Part shown: positions 24,888 through 33,486 of the stretch, in pieces | Layout of the letters: every line of letters starts with the position of its first letter | How positions within the stretch are numbered: the first letter of the stretch is position 1 | Assembly: GCF_001641125.1 (NCBI RefSeq) | Contig: NZ_LWLP01000002.1 | Coordinates: forward strand, 186,001-250,000 | Direction: 5' to 3' | DNA from: Arthrobacter sp. OY3WO11 | Lineage (GTDB): Bacteria; Actinomycetota; Actinomycetes; Actinomycetales; Micrococcaceae | Length of the DNA stretch: 64,000 nt | The notes under the pieces: generated by a model | Told to the model about the DNA's origin: nothing | Databases searched by the model: none | The model's input: only the letters and a program-made list of their open reading frames with translations | Position numbers and translations under genes: made by a program

Positions 24888-25619
24888 TCACCGTTGTGCC
24901 CGCACACGCGTGCGCTCCAGCAGACCACGGACCAACGGCAAACTTCGCCGGCTCACAGGAAGTTCAGCACCTCCCACCCACACGCTCCCCTTGGCAGTGC
25001 CGAGTCTCATGTTCTGGATGTGCCGGACGGAAACGAGATAGGACCGATGGATGCGGAGAAAATCTGCGTCAGACCATTGGCGCTCAAGTTCGGCCATGGC
25101 GACCCGCATCAGGAACGAAGCGTCCGCCGTGTGAAGCCGGATGTAGTCGCCCCGGGCTTCGGCATAAAGTATGTCCTCCCGCTTGATCAGGCGGCTGGTT
25201 CCCAGATGTTCCACGGTAACCATCGGTGGGGCGTTGACGGGATCCTCGCGGCCCTCGCAGAGCCGGCGGACGGACTCCACGAGCCTGGCATCATCTACAG
25301 GTTTCAGCAGGTAGTCCGATGCCTTCAAGTCAAAGGCCTCAAGGGCCTTCGTTTCATCCGCTGTCACGAAGACAACGGCCGGCGGGTTAGCAAAACGGTT
25401 GATCATCCTGGCAATGTCAATGCCGGACAACGATGGCATGTGGATATCGAGAAAGACAGCGTCAATTGCGTGCTGTTCCAGGGCGTGAATGGCTTCTATT
25501 CCGCTGCCCGCCGCGTAGATCTGTGCGATGCGCGGGTCTTCCCGCAGCATGCGCACCAGGCCCTCGAGAGCCGGAAGTTCGTCATCTGTGACGAGGACAT
25601 TGAGTCGTCTTGCCATCAT
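24888..25619 (-). CDS. LytTR-type response regulator
   Basis: A 243-aa regulator. The N-terminal receiver domain has the acidic pair DDE, phospho-acceptor Asp in VFLDIHMPSLSG, conserved Thr/Ser in VFVTAD and Lys in DYLLKPVDD. The C-terminal half is a LytTR DNA-binding domain (ILYAEARGDYIRLHT, FLRIHRSYLVSVRHI). Two tandem ATG codons allow a start at 25619 or 25616. It pairs with the LytS-type kinase two genes downstream. Its start overlaps the end of the amidase gene by four bases. It probably controls the operon in response to the symporter's substrate. Confidence 0.9.
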   Translation of the reverse strand: MMARRLNVLVTDDELPALEGLVRMLREDPRIAQIYAAGSGIEAIHALEQHAIDAVFLDIHMPSLSGIDIARMINRFANPPAVVFVTADETKALEAFDLKASDYLLKPVDDARLVESVRRLCEGREDPVNAPPMVTVEHLGTSRLIKREDILYAEARGDYIRLHTADASFLMRVAMAELERQWSDADFLRIHRSYLVSVRHIQNMRLGTAKGSVWVGGAELPVSRRSLPLVRGLLERTRVRAQR

Positions 25620-27139
25620 TCCATTCTAGATTGAAGCGGAATTGCTCCGGCCTTACTGGATTCCGAGGGTGCCATGAGAAATTCATACATCCAGCGCCAG
25701 GGGGAGGCTGCTTCGAAGGCCGCACTCGCTGCCATGACGTCCAGGTCCGCATTCCGGCGGCCCATGATCTGCATGCCCACGGGAAAACCGCCGGACATGC
25801 CGGCAGGGACGGAAGCGCTGGGGTGCCCTACAAAGTTCGTCAGGTAGGTCATGCACCACCCGATGAGCGGGTCAATGGCCTCTCCGTTGATCTGTGACGG
25901 CCCTTCGGTGAAGCCGTCGCCGCTGTTTTCCACCGGCATACATGCAAGGGTCGGGGAGATGATGAAATCAAACTCCTCAAAGGCGGCCGCAAATTTCTCG
26001 AAGACCACCGAGCGGACGGTCTGGTCCGCGATGAGCTGCCGGGTGGACATGGATCTGGCCGCGTCCACCCAGTGCATCATTTTGGCCGGCAATTCATCCG
26101 GGCACATTTGCTCGACATCTGTTCCTGACGCCTTCAGTCCGTCCAGGGCGGCCATAGTTCCCAGGGCTGTAATCCGGCTCCAGACATCGCTCAAGTGTCC
26201 TTGCGTGTAGGGAAGGCCGACGTCGACGAAGTCGACCTGCGCGCCGAGTGCCTCGAAGATCCGGACGGCGCGGGAAACAGCATCCGCCACCTCGCGCTCG
26301 ACCGGAAAGATCCCGAAATCCTTCGTGAACCCGATGCGCTTCCCTCTGACACCGGCACTGAGGGCTCCTCTGAAGTCCACCTTTCCGGTCAGGGCCAGTG
26401 GATCCGCCCGGTCAAAGCCCTGCAGAACGTCCATGACGAGGGCGGAATCGGCGACCGTCCGCGTAATCGGCCCTTCGAAGAAATACATGCTGGGGCCAAA
26501 GACGTTGGGGCTGGAGGGAAATGGCGCCCTTCCGGGCGAAGGCTGAAATCCGAACGTCCCGCACCATGCGGACGGAATTCGGATGGATCCTCCCACATCC
26601 GTGGCGCCGGCGACGGGCACGATGCCGGCTGCGACGGCAGCGGCGCTCCCACCGGAAGATCCGCCAGCGTTGAATCCGTGATTGAAGGGGTTGCGGGTGG
26701 GTCCAAAGGCCTTGCTGTCAGTAGTTCCCCGAAACCCGAAAACTGCGCTGTTAGTGGTGCCGACGAGGATGCCATCGGCCTCTTCGAACCGTCGGGGGTA
26801 GTTGGTGGATCTCGTGGCGATCCGGTCCCGCAGCACGCTCAGCCCACTCGACGTCGGCCAGCCCTTCTTCGCGCTGAAGGTGTCTTTGGTCAGGGTGGGG
26901 ATGCCTGCCAGCGCACCGACTTCCTCTCCCGCAACGATCCGGTCTTCAAGGTGTCGCGCCCGTTCCCTGGCATCCTGGAACCCTTTGAAGACGACGGCAT
27001 TGATCGCGGGATCCCTCTCCTGGATTCTTCGGATGGCGGCTTCAACGGTTTCCCTCGGCGAGATTTCCTTGCTCTTCACCAGCGACGTTATCTGCAGGGC
27101 CGAGAGCTGGTCCAGGTCTTCAGCTGCGTTGTTCATCAT
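25616..27139 (-). CDS. Amidase signature family hydrolase
   Basis: The 507-aa product has the amidase signature: catalytic Lys in GIPTLTKDTFS, the Gly/Ser-rich GGSSGGSAAAVAAG and the cis-Ser/Ser pair in TDVGGSIRIPSAWCG. It hydrolyses an amide bond. Lying between two carboxylate symporters, it probably releases a carboxylate from an amide that one of the carriers takes up, or the carriers import the product. The closest named functions (indoleacetamide hydrolase, aryl amidase, GatA) share this motif, so the substrate is open. Co-transcribed with the LytTR regulator. Confidence 0.85.
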   Translation of the reverse strand: MMNNAAEDLDQLSALQITSLVKSKEISPRETVEAAIRRIQERDPAINAVVFKGFQDARERARHLEDRIVAGEEVGALAGIPTLTKDTFSAKKGWPTSSGLSVLRDRIATRSTNYPRRFEEADGILVGTTNSAVFGFRGTTDSKAFGPTRNPFNHGFNAGGSSGGSAAAVAAGIVPVAGATDVGGSIRIPSAWCGTFGFQPSPGRAPFPSSPNVFGPSMYFFEGPITRTVADSALVMDVLQGFDRADPLALTGKVDFRGALSAGVRGKRIGFTKDFGIFPVEREVADAVSRAVRIFEALGAQVDFVDVGLPYTQGHLSDVWSRITALGTMAALDGLKASGTDVEQMCPDELPAKMMHWVDAARSMSTRQLIADQTVRSVVFEKFAAAFEEFDFIISPTLACMPVENSGDGFTEGPSQINGEAIDPLIGWCMTYLTNFVGHPSASVPAGMSGGFPVGMQIMGRRNADLDVMAASAAFEAASPWRWMYEFLMAPSESSKAGAIPLQSRME

Positions 27140-27149
27140 TGAATCCTTT

Positions 27150-28772
27150 CTAGTGATCCAGGGCTTTTTCGGCTCCCGCGCCAGTCAGTGAGCGCACTTC
27201 CATTTCCGCGGCCTTGTGGGGATCCTCGCGGTTCTTGTCCGTAACGGACCCCAGCCAGCCGAGGAAGAAGGCAAGCGGGATGGAAACGATCCCGGGGTTG
27301 CTCAACGGGAATATGGCGAAATCTGCGCCGCGGATGAGTGAGGTTGCTGTCCCGGAGAAAACGGGGGAGAAGATGATCAGCAGGATTGAGCTGGCGAGTC
27401 CGCCATACATGCTCAGTACGGCTCCCTTAGTGGTGAACCGCTTCCAGAACAGTGAGTAGAGGATGGTGGGCAGGTTCGCGCTTGCCGCCACCGCGAAGGC
27501 CAAGGCGATGAGGAAGGCGACGTTCTGATCTTTGGCGCCGATTCCGCCGACAATGGCGAGCACACCAATGACCAGTACCGTCCGCCGGGCAACCTTGACC
27601 TCGGTTGCTGAGTCGGCCTTGCCCTTGCGGATGACGCTGGCGTAGATATCGTGGGCGAAAGATGCTGCTGCGGTGATGGTGAGGCCGGCAACCACGGCGA
27701 GCAGGGTAGCGAAGGCAACAGCGGAGATGAAGCCAAGGAGCAGGGGCCCGCCGAGTTCGAAGGCGAGGAGGGTGGCGGCCGAATTGACGCCTCCCGGTGC
27801 GGCCAGGATCTGTTCCGGCCCGATGAGTGCGGCTGCACCGTAGCCAAGAACCAGGGCGAAGATGTAGAAGAGGCCGATCATGAAGATGGACCACACCACC
27901 GATTTTCGTGCTTCCTTGGCCGTAGGCACGGTGTAGAAGCGCATCAGGACGTGGGGGAGTGCAGCGGTTCCCAACACCAGCGCGACCGCCAGCGACACGA
28001 AGTCGAGCCTGCTGGCGTCACTGGCACCGTACTTGTTGCCCGGTTCAAGCAGTGAAACGCCGTTCTCCCCGGCCATGGTGACGGCGGAACCGAGCAGTTC
28101 GGAAAAGTTGAAGCCATAAATGCCCATCACCCAGACCGACATGACGCCGGTTCCGCCGATCAGCAGCGCGGCCTTGATGATCTGTACCCAGGTGGTGCCC
28201 TTCATGCCGCCGATCAGGACATACATGATCATCAGCGCACCAACGATGGTGATGACAATGCCCTGCCCAAGATCGTCCTTGATGCCGAGCAGAAGGGACA
28301 CCAGTGCCCCGGCTCCGGCCATCTGTGCCAGCAGGTAGAAGAAACAAACAGCCAGGGTCCCGACGGCCGCCGCCAGACGTACAGGGCGCTGCTTCAACCT
28401 GAACGAGAGCACATCGGCCATGGTGAACTTGCCGGTATTCCTCAGCATCTCGGCTACCAGCAGCAAGGCAACCAGCCATGCAACCAGGAATCCCACCGAG
28501 TAGAGAAAGCCGTCATAACCGTAAACAGCGATGGCCCCCACCACGCCCATCAGCGACGCCGCGCCCAAATAATCGCCCGTGATGGCCAGACCATTCTGAC
28601 CGCCCGTAAAGGAGCGCCCGCCGGCGTAGTAATCAGCGGCCGTCTTGTTGTTCTTGGACGCCCTGATCACGATGAACAAGGTGGCCACAACAAAGACCGC
28701 AAAGATGGACATGTTCAGTAGCGGATCAGCATTTGCTGTGGACGCCTGCGCATTCAGGGGCATGAAATTCAT
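27150..28772 (-). CDS. actP: Cation/acetate-type symporter (ActP-like)
   Basis: A 540-aa SSS transporter with 13 predicted membrane helices. It carries the ActP-type segments ADYYAGGRSFTGGQNGLAIT, YLGAASLMGVVG and LPHVLMRFYTVP. The start overlaps the DUF485 gene by four bases (ATGA). The DUF485-ActP pair (YjcH-YjcG) is the standard arrangement for acetate/glycolate/pyruvate uptake by cation symport. In this operon it is followed by an amidase and a second SSS carrier. The gene symbol is a family name; the true substrate is not fixed by sequence. Confidence 0.85.
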   Translation of the reverse strand: MNFMPLNAQASTANADPLLNMSIFAVFVVATLFIVIRASKNNKTAADYYAGGRSFTGGQNGLAITGDYLGAASLMGVVGAIAVYGYDGFLYSVGFLVAWLVALLLVAEMLRNTGKFTMADVLSFRLKQRPVRLAAAVGTLAVCFFYLLAQMAGAGALVSLLLGIKDDLGQGIVITIVGALMIMYVLIGGMKGTTWVQIIKAALLIGGTGVMSVWVMGIYGFNFSELLGSAVTMAGENGVSLLEPGNKYGASDASRLDFVSLAVALVLGTAALPHVLMRFYTVPTAKEARKSVVWSIFMIGLFYIFALVLGYGAAALIGPEQILAAPGGVNSAATLLAFELGGPLLLGFISAVAFATLLAVVAGLTITAAASFAHDIYASVIRKGKADSATEVKVARRTVLVIGVLAIVGGIGAKDQNVAFLIALAFAVAASANLPTILYSLFWKRFTTKGAVLSMYGGLASSILLIIFSPVFSGTATSLIRGADFAIFPLSNPGIVSIPLAFFLGWLGSVTDKNREDPHKAAEMEVRSLTGAGAEKALDH

Positions 28773-29176
28773 GACTTTTCTCCGGGAGTTTGTGGGCGAA
28801 AGCCCGAACCTTCAAGGGCTGCCTCGTCGTCGATGCGGCGCTCCAGGGCATTCCTCAGCTTTTCTGCAGCCGGGTCGAGGACCCGGTTGGCGTAGGACAC
28901 GTAAACAAGCGTGATGATGAACGTGGTGACGAACTGAAGAAGGCCAAACAGAAGTCCGCTGGTGATATTGCCGAACACGCGGATGGACATGAAGTCGTGT
29001 GCGTACGCGGCAAGGTACATATACAGGCCATACCAGGCAAGAAATCCCATGGCCACCGGGAAAATGAAACGTCGCTGCTTTCGCTTCAGGTCCTGGAACT
29101 CGGGCGAGTTCTGCACGGCAAGAAAGTCGGGGGCATCTGGCCCCGCGGCCTCCACGCGTTCTGTCTCCGTTGACAT
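28769..29176 (-). CDS. yjcH: DUF485 family membrane protein (symporter partner)
   Basis: The ATG at 29176 is supported by AGGAGG with nine-base spacing; an earlier frame start is not. The 135-aa product has a polar N-terminus, two transmembrane helices (around FPVAMGFLAWYGLYMYLAAY and SGLLFGLLQFVTTFIITLVY) and an acidic tail. This is the DUF485/YjcH architecture, found with ActP-type symporters and thought to aid their function. It is the first gene of the operon running down to 22174. Confidence 0.85.
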   Translation of the reverse strand: MSTETERVEAAGPDAPDFLAVQNSPEFQDLKRKQRRFIFPVAMGFLAWYGLYMYLAAYAHDFMSIRVFGNITSGLLFGLLQFVTTFIITLVYVSYANRVLDPAAEKLRNALERRIDDEAALEGSGFRPQTPGEKS

Positions 29177-29375
29177 GAAACCAACCTCCTGCTCCGAGTG
29201 ATGGCATTCGAAGGTCCAGGAAACCCAAGCCACACACTGTGATCAATGCCACTTTGCGCCCTGGAGAGGTGGGATGGAACGGCACCAGCAACCGGCCGCG
29301 GTCCCCGGCGAACACTTTGCGATAAGAGGCGCAATAGCCGCGACAAACGGGTAAGCGGTATGCGTCAGCGCGACG

Positions 29376-30386
29376 TTAGGTGGTCCAACTTCCTGTGGAC
29401 CGGAAGCGTTTCTGATAAGCCCCCGGCGCCACGCCATAGGTGGCACCAAAGAGCCGGCGGAGGGTCTCATCACTGCCTAGCCCGCTGCGCATCGCAGCTG
29501 ACGTGACGGAATGGCCAGCTTCGAGCATCTGCCGGGCAACTTCGACGCGGACTGCTGCAACTACCTTCGCTGGCGGGCTTCCCCATTCGGCCTGAAACTT
29601 CCGAGCGAGCTGCCGGGTGCTCAGTCCCGCCCGGCGGGCAAGGTCGGTGACGCTGTGACCGGCAGCAGGGTTTGCCCTGACAGCGTCAAGGATCTTCCGG
29701 AGGCCATCGTCCGCTGTCCTCTGCGTTTCGCCCGGGCTGGCGAACTGTGACTGACCGCCCTCGCGGCGCATGAAAACAACCAGCTCCCGCGCCACGTCCC
29801 GGGCGGCAGCTGCTCCGTGGTCCTCCTCCACAAGAGCCAAGGCGAGATCAATCCCGGCCGTCACCCCCGCGCTGGTGAAGATCCTGCCGGATCCAATAAA
29901 GATTGAATCCTCCTGGACCGCAACACGCGGATATTGCAGACTCAGTTGCGGAGCGAAACGCCAATGCGTGGTCGCTTTCAGACCATCGAGATACCCGGCC
30001 TCTGCCAACAGAAAAGCCCCCGTACAGACCGACGCAATCCGACGTGCGTCCTTAGCTAAGGTCAGCAGTGCAGGTTGCAGGCCGGTGAGCAGGGACCGGC
30101 TCCCCGGAAGGGTGTCTGAACCGGCCAGGATCAGGGTATCCAGGACCGGAGCCTCGAATGCCGCGCCGTGGACGGCGAGGCGGACGCCGGCCGAGGAGGT
30201 CACGTCGTTCCCGTCAGGAGAATACAGTTTCAGCGCGTAACCGGCTGCGTGGAAGACTTCCGCGGGCCCCGTGACATCCAGCAACTGAACGCCGTCGAAA
30301 ACGAAGATACCGACGTGGCGTCCGCTGCTGGCGGGCGAGAGAAACACTCGTGTCTGAATCTGTGGGGTATCGGTCTGAAAAGACAT
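29376..30386 (-). CDS. GlxA-type AraC regulator with DJ-1/PfpI domain
   Basis: The N-terminal 190 residues form a DJ-1/PfpI-like (glutamine-amidotransferase-like) domain: VGIFVFDGVQLLDVTGPAEVF and ASVCTGAFLLAEAGYLDG, the latter with the nucleophile-elbow Cys. The C-terminal 110 residues hold the AraC double HTH (VTDLARRAGLSTRQLARKF and GLGSDETLRRLFGATYG). About 336 aa. The start at 30386 is my choice; no strong ribosome binding site is visible. It is divergent from the HD-domain gene and probably regulates it. Confidence 0.85.
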   Translation of the reverse strand: MSFQTDTPQIQTRVFLSPASSGRHVGIFVFDGVQLLDVTGPAEVFHAAGYALKLYSPDGNDVTSSAGVRLAVHGAAFEAPVLDTLILAGSDTLPGSRSLLTGLQPALLTLAKDARRIASVCTGAFLLAEAGYLDGLKATTHWRFAPQLSLQYPRVAVQEDSIFIGSGRIFTSAGVTAGIDLALALVEEDHGAAAARDVARELVVFMRREGGQSQFASPGETQRTADDGLRKILDAVRANPAAGHSVTDLARRAGLSTRQLARKFQAEWGSPPAKVVAAVRVEVARQMLEAGHSVTSAAMRSGLGSDETLRRLFGATYGVAPGAYQKRFRSTGSWTT

Positions 30387-30466
30387 GGCAACAGAACTGT
30401 ATCGCGACAAGGATGGATAGCGGGCCTATCTCAGTCTGGTGGCCCGTTGCTGCTGAGGAGAATATT

Positions 30467-31105
30467 TTGACCGAGGTAATTGCTGGAATTCCTGTCCCGG
30501 ATACGCGGCTCGTGGCTGAGGCCACAGCATTTGTGCGGGACGCCACGAACGATCTGCTGTTCCATCACTCGCGCCGGGTTTATCTGTTCGGGGCGCTCCA
30601 GGGGCAGCGGCGCGGCCTGGACGTGGACCTGGAGCAGTTGTATGTCGGGGCCATGTTCCACGACCTGGGCCTGACAGATGCCCACGGAACGGACCATCTG
30701 AGGTTCGAAGTCGACGGGGCCAATGCCGCCCGGGACTTCCTCAGAAGCCACGGGGTTCCGGAAGAAAAGGTCACAAATGTATGGACAGCAGTCGCTCTTC
30801 ATACGACTCCAGGGATCCCGGAATTTTTATCTCCAGAGATTGCCTTGGTGACGGCCGGCGTCGAGACGGACGTCTTGGGAATCGGTTATCAGGATCTCGA
30901 TCCGGACGTGTTGCAAGCCGTCACAGATGCCCACCCCCGGCCTGATTTCAAACGCCAGATCCTCGAAGCCTTCCGGGACGGCAATGTTCACCGCCCCGGC
31001 ACAACCTTCGGGAATGTCAACGCAGATGTTCTGACACACTTTTGCCCGGACTTTAACCGCACAGACTTCGTTGACATCATCCGCACCTCGAGCTGGCCGG
31101 AATAG
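30467..31105 (+). CDS. HD-domain protein, cyanamide hydratase-like
   Basis: The TTG at 30467 follows GAGGAG with good spacing; the upstream frame overlaps the promoter of the divergent regulator. The 212-aa product is a metal-dependent HD hydrolase: FHHSRRVYLFG (first His), MFHDLGLTD (His65-Asp66) and ALHTTPG (distal His). This combination resembles the HD-type cyanamide hydratase family, which hydrates nitrile-like or isocyano groups. It may act on a cyanide-like or amide-related compound under control of the GlxA-type regulator. The precise reaction is not shown. Confidence 0.75.
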   Translation: MTEVIAGIPVPDTRLVAEATAFVRDATNDLLFHHSRRVYLFGALQGQRRGLDVDLEQLYVGAMFHDLGLTDAHGTDHLRFEVDGANAARDFLRSHGVPEEKVTNVWTAVALHTTPGIPEFLSPEIALVTAGVETDVLGIGYQDLDPDVLQAVTDAHPRPDFKRQILEAFRDGNVHRPGTTFGNVNADVLTHFCPDFNRTDFVDIIRTSSWPE

Positions 31106-31251
31106 AAGCAGACAACGCCGCCAAGTCTTGCCTGCGTACGCTGGCCCCTTTGGCGGGGCTCCCCTGCTCAGCGTGAAACGCCGATAACCGGCCTTCCGTA
31201 AAGCTACGGCCGAGTGGCAAGGCACAACGACAGCACCGGTAGCGGAGCGGG

Positions 31252-31818
31252 TCACTCCAGCTTGGCGTGGCGCAGGTACTGGTAGACGGTTTCCCTGCTG
31301 ATTCCGTAGTCACGGGCAAGTAAGGCTTGCGGTACACCGCTGCCGGCGCGCTTGACCAGTTCGGCGGCCCGGTCTGGTGCGAGTGTCTTTTTCCGTCCTT
31401 TGTAGGCACCACGCTGCTTAGCCAGGGCGATGCCTTCCCGCTGCCGTTCCCTGATTAGGGAGCGTTCGAATTCGGCAAAGGCACCCATCACGGAGAGCAT
31501 GAGGTTGGCCATGGGGGAGTCCTCGCCGGTGAAAACCAGGCTCTCCTTGACGAACTCCACCCGCACGCCCTTGCGGGTTAGGCCTTGGACGAGAGCACGT
31601 AAGTCGTCGAGGTTGCGGGCGAGCCGGTCCATGCTGTGCACAACAACGGTGTCCCCATCTCTGGCGAACCGCAGCAGTTCCGTGAGCTCGGGCCTGGCAG
31701 TGTCCCTGCCGGAGGCCTTGTCCGTGAAAACCCGGTCCAGGACCTGGCCTTCGAGCTGGCGTTTCTCGTTCTGGTCCAGCGTGCTTACCCGCACATACCC
31801 GATTCGCTGTCCGGCCAC
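31252..31818 (-). CDS. Small serine recombinase (resolvase/invertase)
   Basis: GTG at 31818 has GGAGG five bases upstream; a TTG at 31830 is less likely. The 188-aa product has the resolvase catalytic domain: IGYVRVST with nucleophile Ser12, SMDRLARNLDDL (Arg cluster) and the E-helix LMLSVMGAFAEFERSLIRER. A C-terminal HTH follows (LLARDYGISRETVYQYLRHA). All catalytic residues are intact. A site with dyad symmetry, copy C of the window-wide repeat, lies about 75 bases upstream, where resolvases usually have their res site. No transposase is next to it. A remnant of a related gene lies at 54563. Confidence 0.9.
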   Translation of the reverse strand: MAGQRIGYVRVSTLDQNEKRQLEGQVLDRVFTDKASGRDTARPELTELLRFARDGDTVVVHSMDRLARNLDDLRALVQGLTRKGVRVEFVKESLVFTGEDSPMANLMLSVMGAFAEFERSLIRERQREGIALAKQRGAYKGRKKTLAPDRAAELVKRAGSGVPQALLARDYGISRETVYQYLRHAKLE

Positions 31819-31895
31819 TGCTGCCTCCAACCTTCGCCTGTGAGGTTGAGTTCTAGAACCGTCCTACAAGGAAGTCAAGCCCCTGACATTCCCTT

Positions 31896-31924
31896 GTCAG
31901 GTTTGGGGTGTGCCCTAACAGGAC
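31896..31924 (+). repeat. Repeat copy C: candidate recombination site
   Basis: TTGTCAGGTTTGGGGTG followed by TGCCCTAACAGGACAA: two 16-17 base halves related by imperfect inversion (11 of 16 positions). A further CTGACAT...TTGTCAG inversion lies directly left. Position upstream of the serine recombinase gene fits a res/crossover site. Shares GTCAG...GGGGTGT with copies A, B and D. Confidence 0.6.
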
Positions 31925-32090
31925 AATCTCCGCCTGAGCAGGTTCTCCGGACCTGTTGAGTCCGCCGGTTCTACAAGGGGCCGTGTTCTCCAAAAACTAT
32001 AAGCAGGCCCCGCCTTACAGTGCTGATCAGCAGGCACAACAGTTCCACCGCGGCTAGCGGAGCCCCTCAGTACGTCGTATCCACGGGCCA

Positions 32091-33458
32091 CTAGTACTGG
32101 ACTCCGCCGCGGCGGATCAGCTTGCCCGTGGGGGTCTGGCCGTCCACTACTACGCCGCGCAGGAAGGTTTTGCGGACGACCCCGGAGAGGGTTTTGCCGT
32201 CGTAGGGGGTGATGGGGTTCTTGTGCTTGAGCTTGGAGACGTCCACCACGAATGCGTCGTCGGTGGCGAAGACGGCGAAGTCGGCGTCGTAGCCCAGCGC
32301 CAGCTGGCCCTTGTTGGTGAGCCGGGCGAGGGCTGCGGGCTTCTCACCCATCCAGGACACCACCTGCTCCAGCGGGATGCCGCGGTGCCGCGCTTCGGTC
32401 CAGATCAGGGAGAGGCCAAGCTGAAGCGACGAGACGCCGCCCCAAGCAACGGCGAAGTCGCCGTTCTCCAGATCCTTCAGATCCAGGGTGGAGGGGGAGT
32501 GGTCCGAGACGATGCAGTCGATGGTGCCGTCCAGCAGGCCCTGCCACAGCAGCTCGCGGTTGGAGGCCTCGCGGATGGGCGGGCAGCACTTGTAAGCGGT
32601 GGCGCCGTCAGGGATTTCCTCCGCCATCAGCGTGAGGTAGTGCGGGCATGTCTCGACGGTGAGCTTCACGCCGTCGCGCCTTGCAGAGGCGATCATGGGC
32701 AGGGCGTCCGACGACGAGAGGTGAAGAATGTGCGCACGCGCACCGGTCCAGCGGGCCCGCTCGATCACCTCGGCGATGGCCTTGTTCTCGGCGCCGCGCG
32801 GGCGGGAGGCCAGGAACGTGGAGTAGTGGTCGCCACCCGGGTGCGGGGCGCGGTCGATGGCGTGGGAATCCTCGGCGTGGACGATCATGAGCGAATCGAA
32901 GGACTTCAGCTCGGCCATGTCCTCCTCCATCTCGTCCGCGTCCAGGTGCGGAAACTCGTCCACGCCGGAGTGCAGAAGGAAGCACTTGAAGCCGAATACT
33001 CCTTCGTCGTGCAGGGCGCGCAGGTCGCCCTTGTTGCCGGGGATCGCGCCGCCCCAGAACCCGACGTCGATGAACGCCTGGTCCTCGGCCACCTCGCGCT
33101 TGAGCTTCAGGTTTTCCACGGTGGTGGTGGGCGGGACGGAGTTCAGCGGCATGTCGATGATGGTGGTCACGCCGCCGGCAGCGGCTGCACGGGTGGCGGA
33201 GGCGAACCCCTCCCACTCGGTGCGGCCGGGCTCGTTGACGTGGACATGGGTGTCCACCAGGCCGGGAATCAGGGTCTCGTCGTCGGCCAGTTCAATGACC
33301 TCGCGACCGGCCAGGCCGTTACCGAGGGGCTCCAGGGCGACGATCTTGCCGTTGAGGACGCCAACCTCGCGAGCCGTAATACCCGCGGTGGTAAGGATGC
33401 GCTGGCCACGAATGACTAAGTCAAACGTGCCGGTTGCTGGGATGGGATTCTCAGGCAT
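32091..33458 (-). CDS. allB: Allantoinase
   Basis: Opens the allantoin ring to allantoate. The ATG at 33458 follows AAGGAG. The 455-aa product is a cyclic amidohydrolase: metal-binding VDTHVHVNEPGRTEWEGF, the carboxylatable Lys in FKCFLLHSG, His in MIVHAEDSH and HILHLSSSDA, and Asp in CIVSDHSPST. Length and motifs fit AllB rather than dihydropyrimidinase. It is the last gene of the minus-strand ureide/glyoxylate cluster beginning near 43670. Confidence 0.92.
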   Translation of the reverse strand: MPENPIPATGTFDLVIRGQRILTTAGITAREVGVLNGKIVALEPLGNGLAGREVIELADDETLIPGLVDTHVHVNEPGRTEWEGFASATRAAAAGGVTTIIDMPLNSVPPTTTVENLKLKREVAEDQAFIDVGFWGGAIPGNKGDLRALHDEGVFGFKCFLLHSGVDEFPHLDADEMEEDMAELKSFDSLMIVHAEDSHAIDRAPHPGGDHYSTFLASRPRGAENKAIAEVIERARWTGARAHILHLSSSDALPMIASARRDGVKLTVETCPHYLTLMAEEIPDGATAYKCCPPIREASNRELLWQGLLDGTIDCIVSDHSPSTLDLKDLENGDFAVAWGGVSSLQLGLSLIWTEARHRGIPLEQVVSWMGEKPAALARLTNKGQLALGYDADFAVFATDDAFVVDVSKLKHKNPITPYDGKTLSGVVRKTFLRGVVVDGQTPTGKLIRRGGVQY

Positions 33459-33486
33459 GGAGGGGCTCCTTGGTATCGAATGCGAG

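Noticed and set aside
32223..33419. Plus-strand frame opposite allantoinase
   Set aside because: Shadow; allB metal-binding motifs are on the minus strand.
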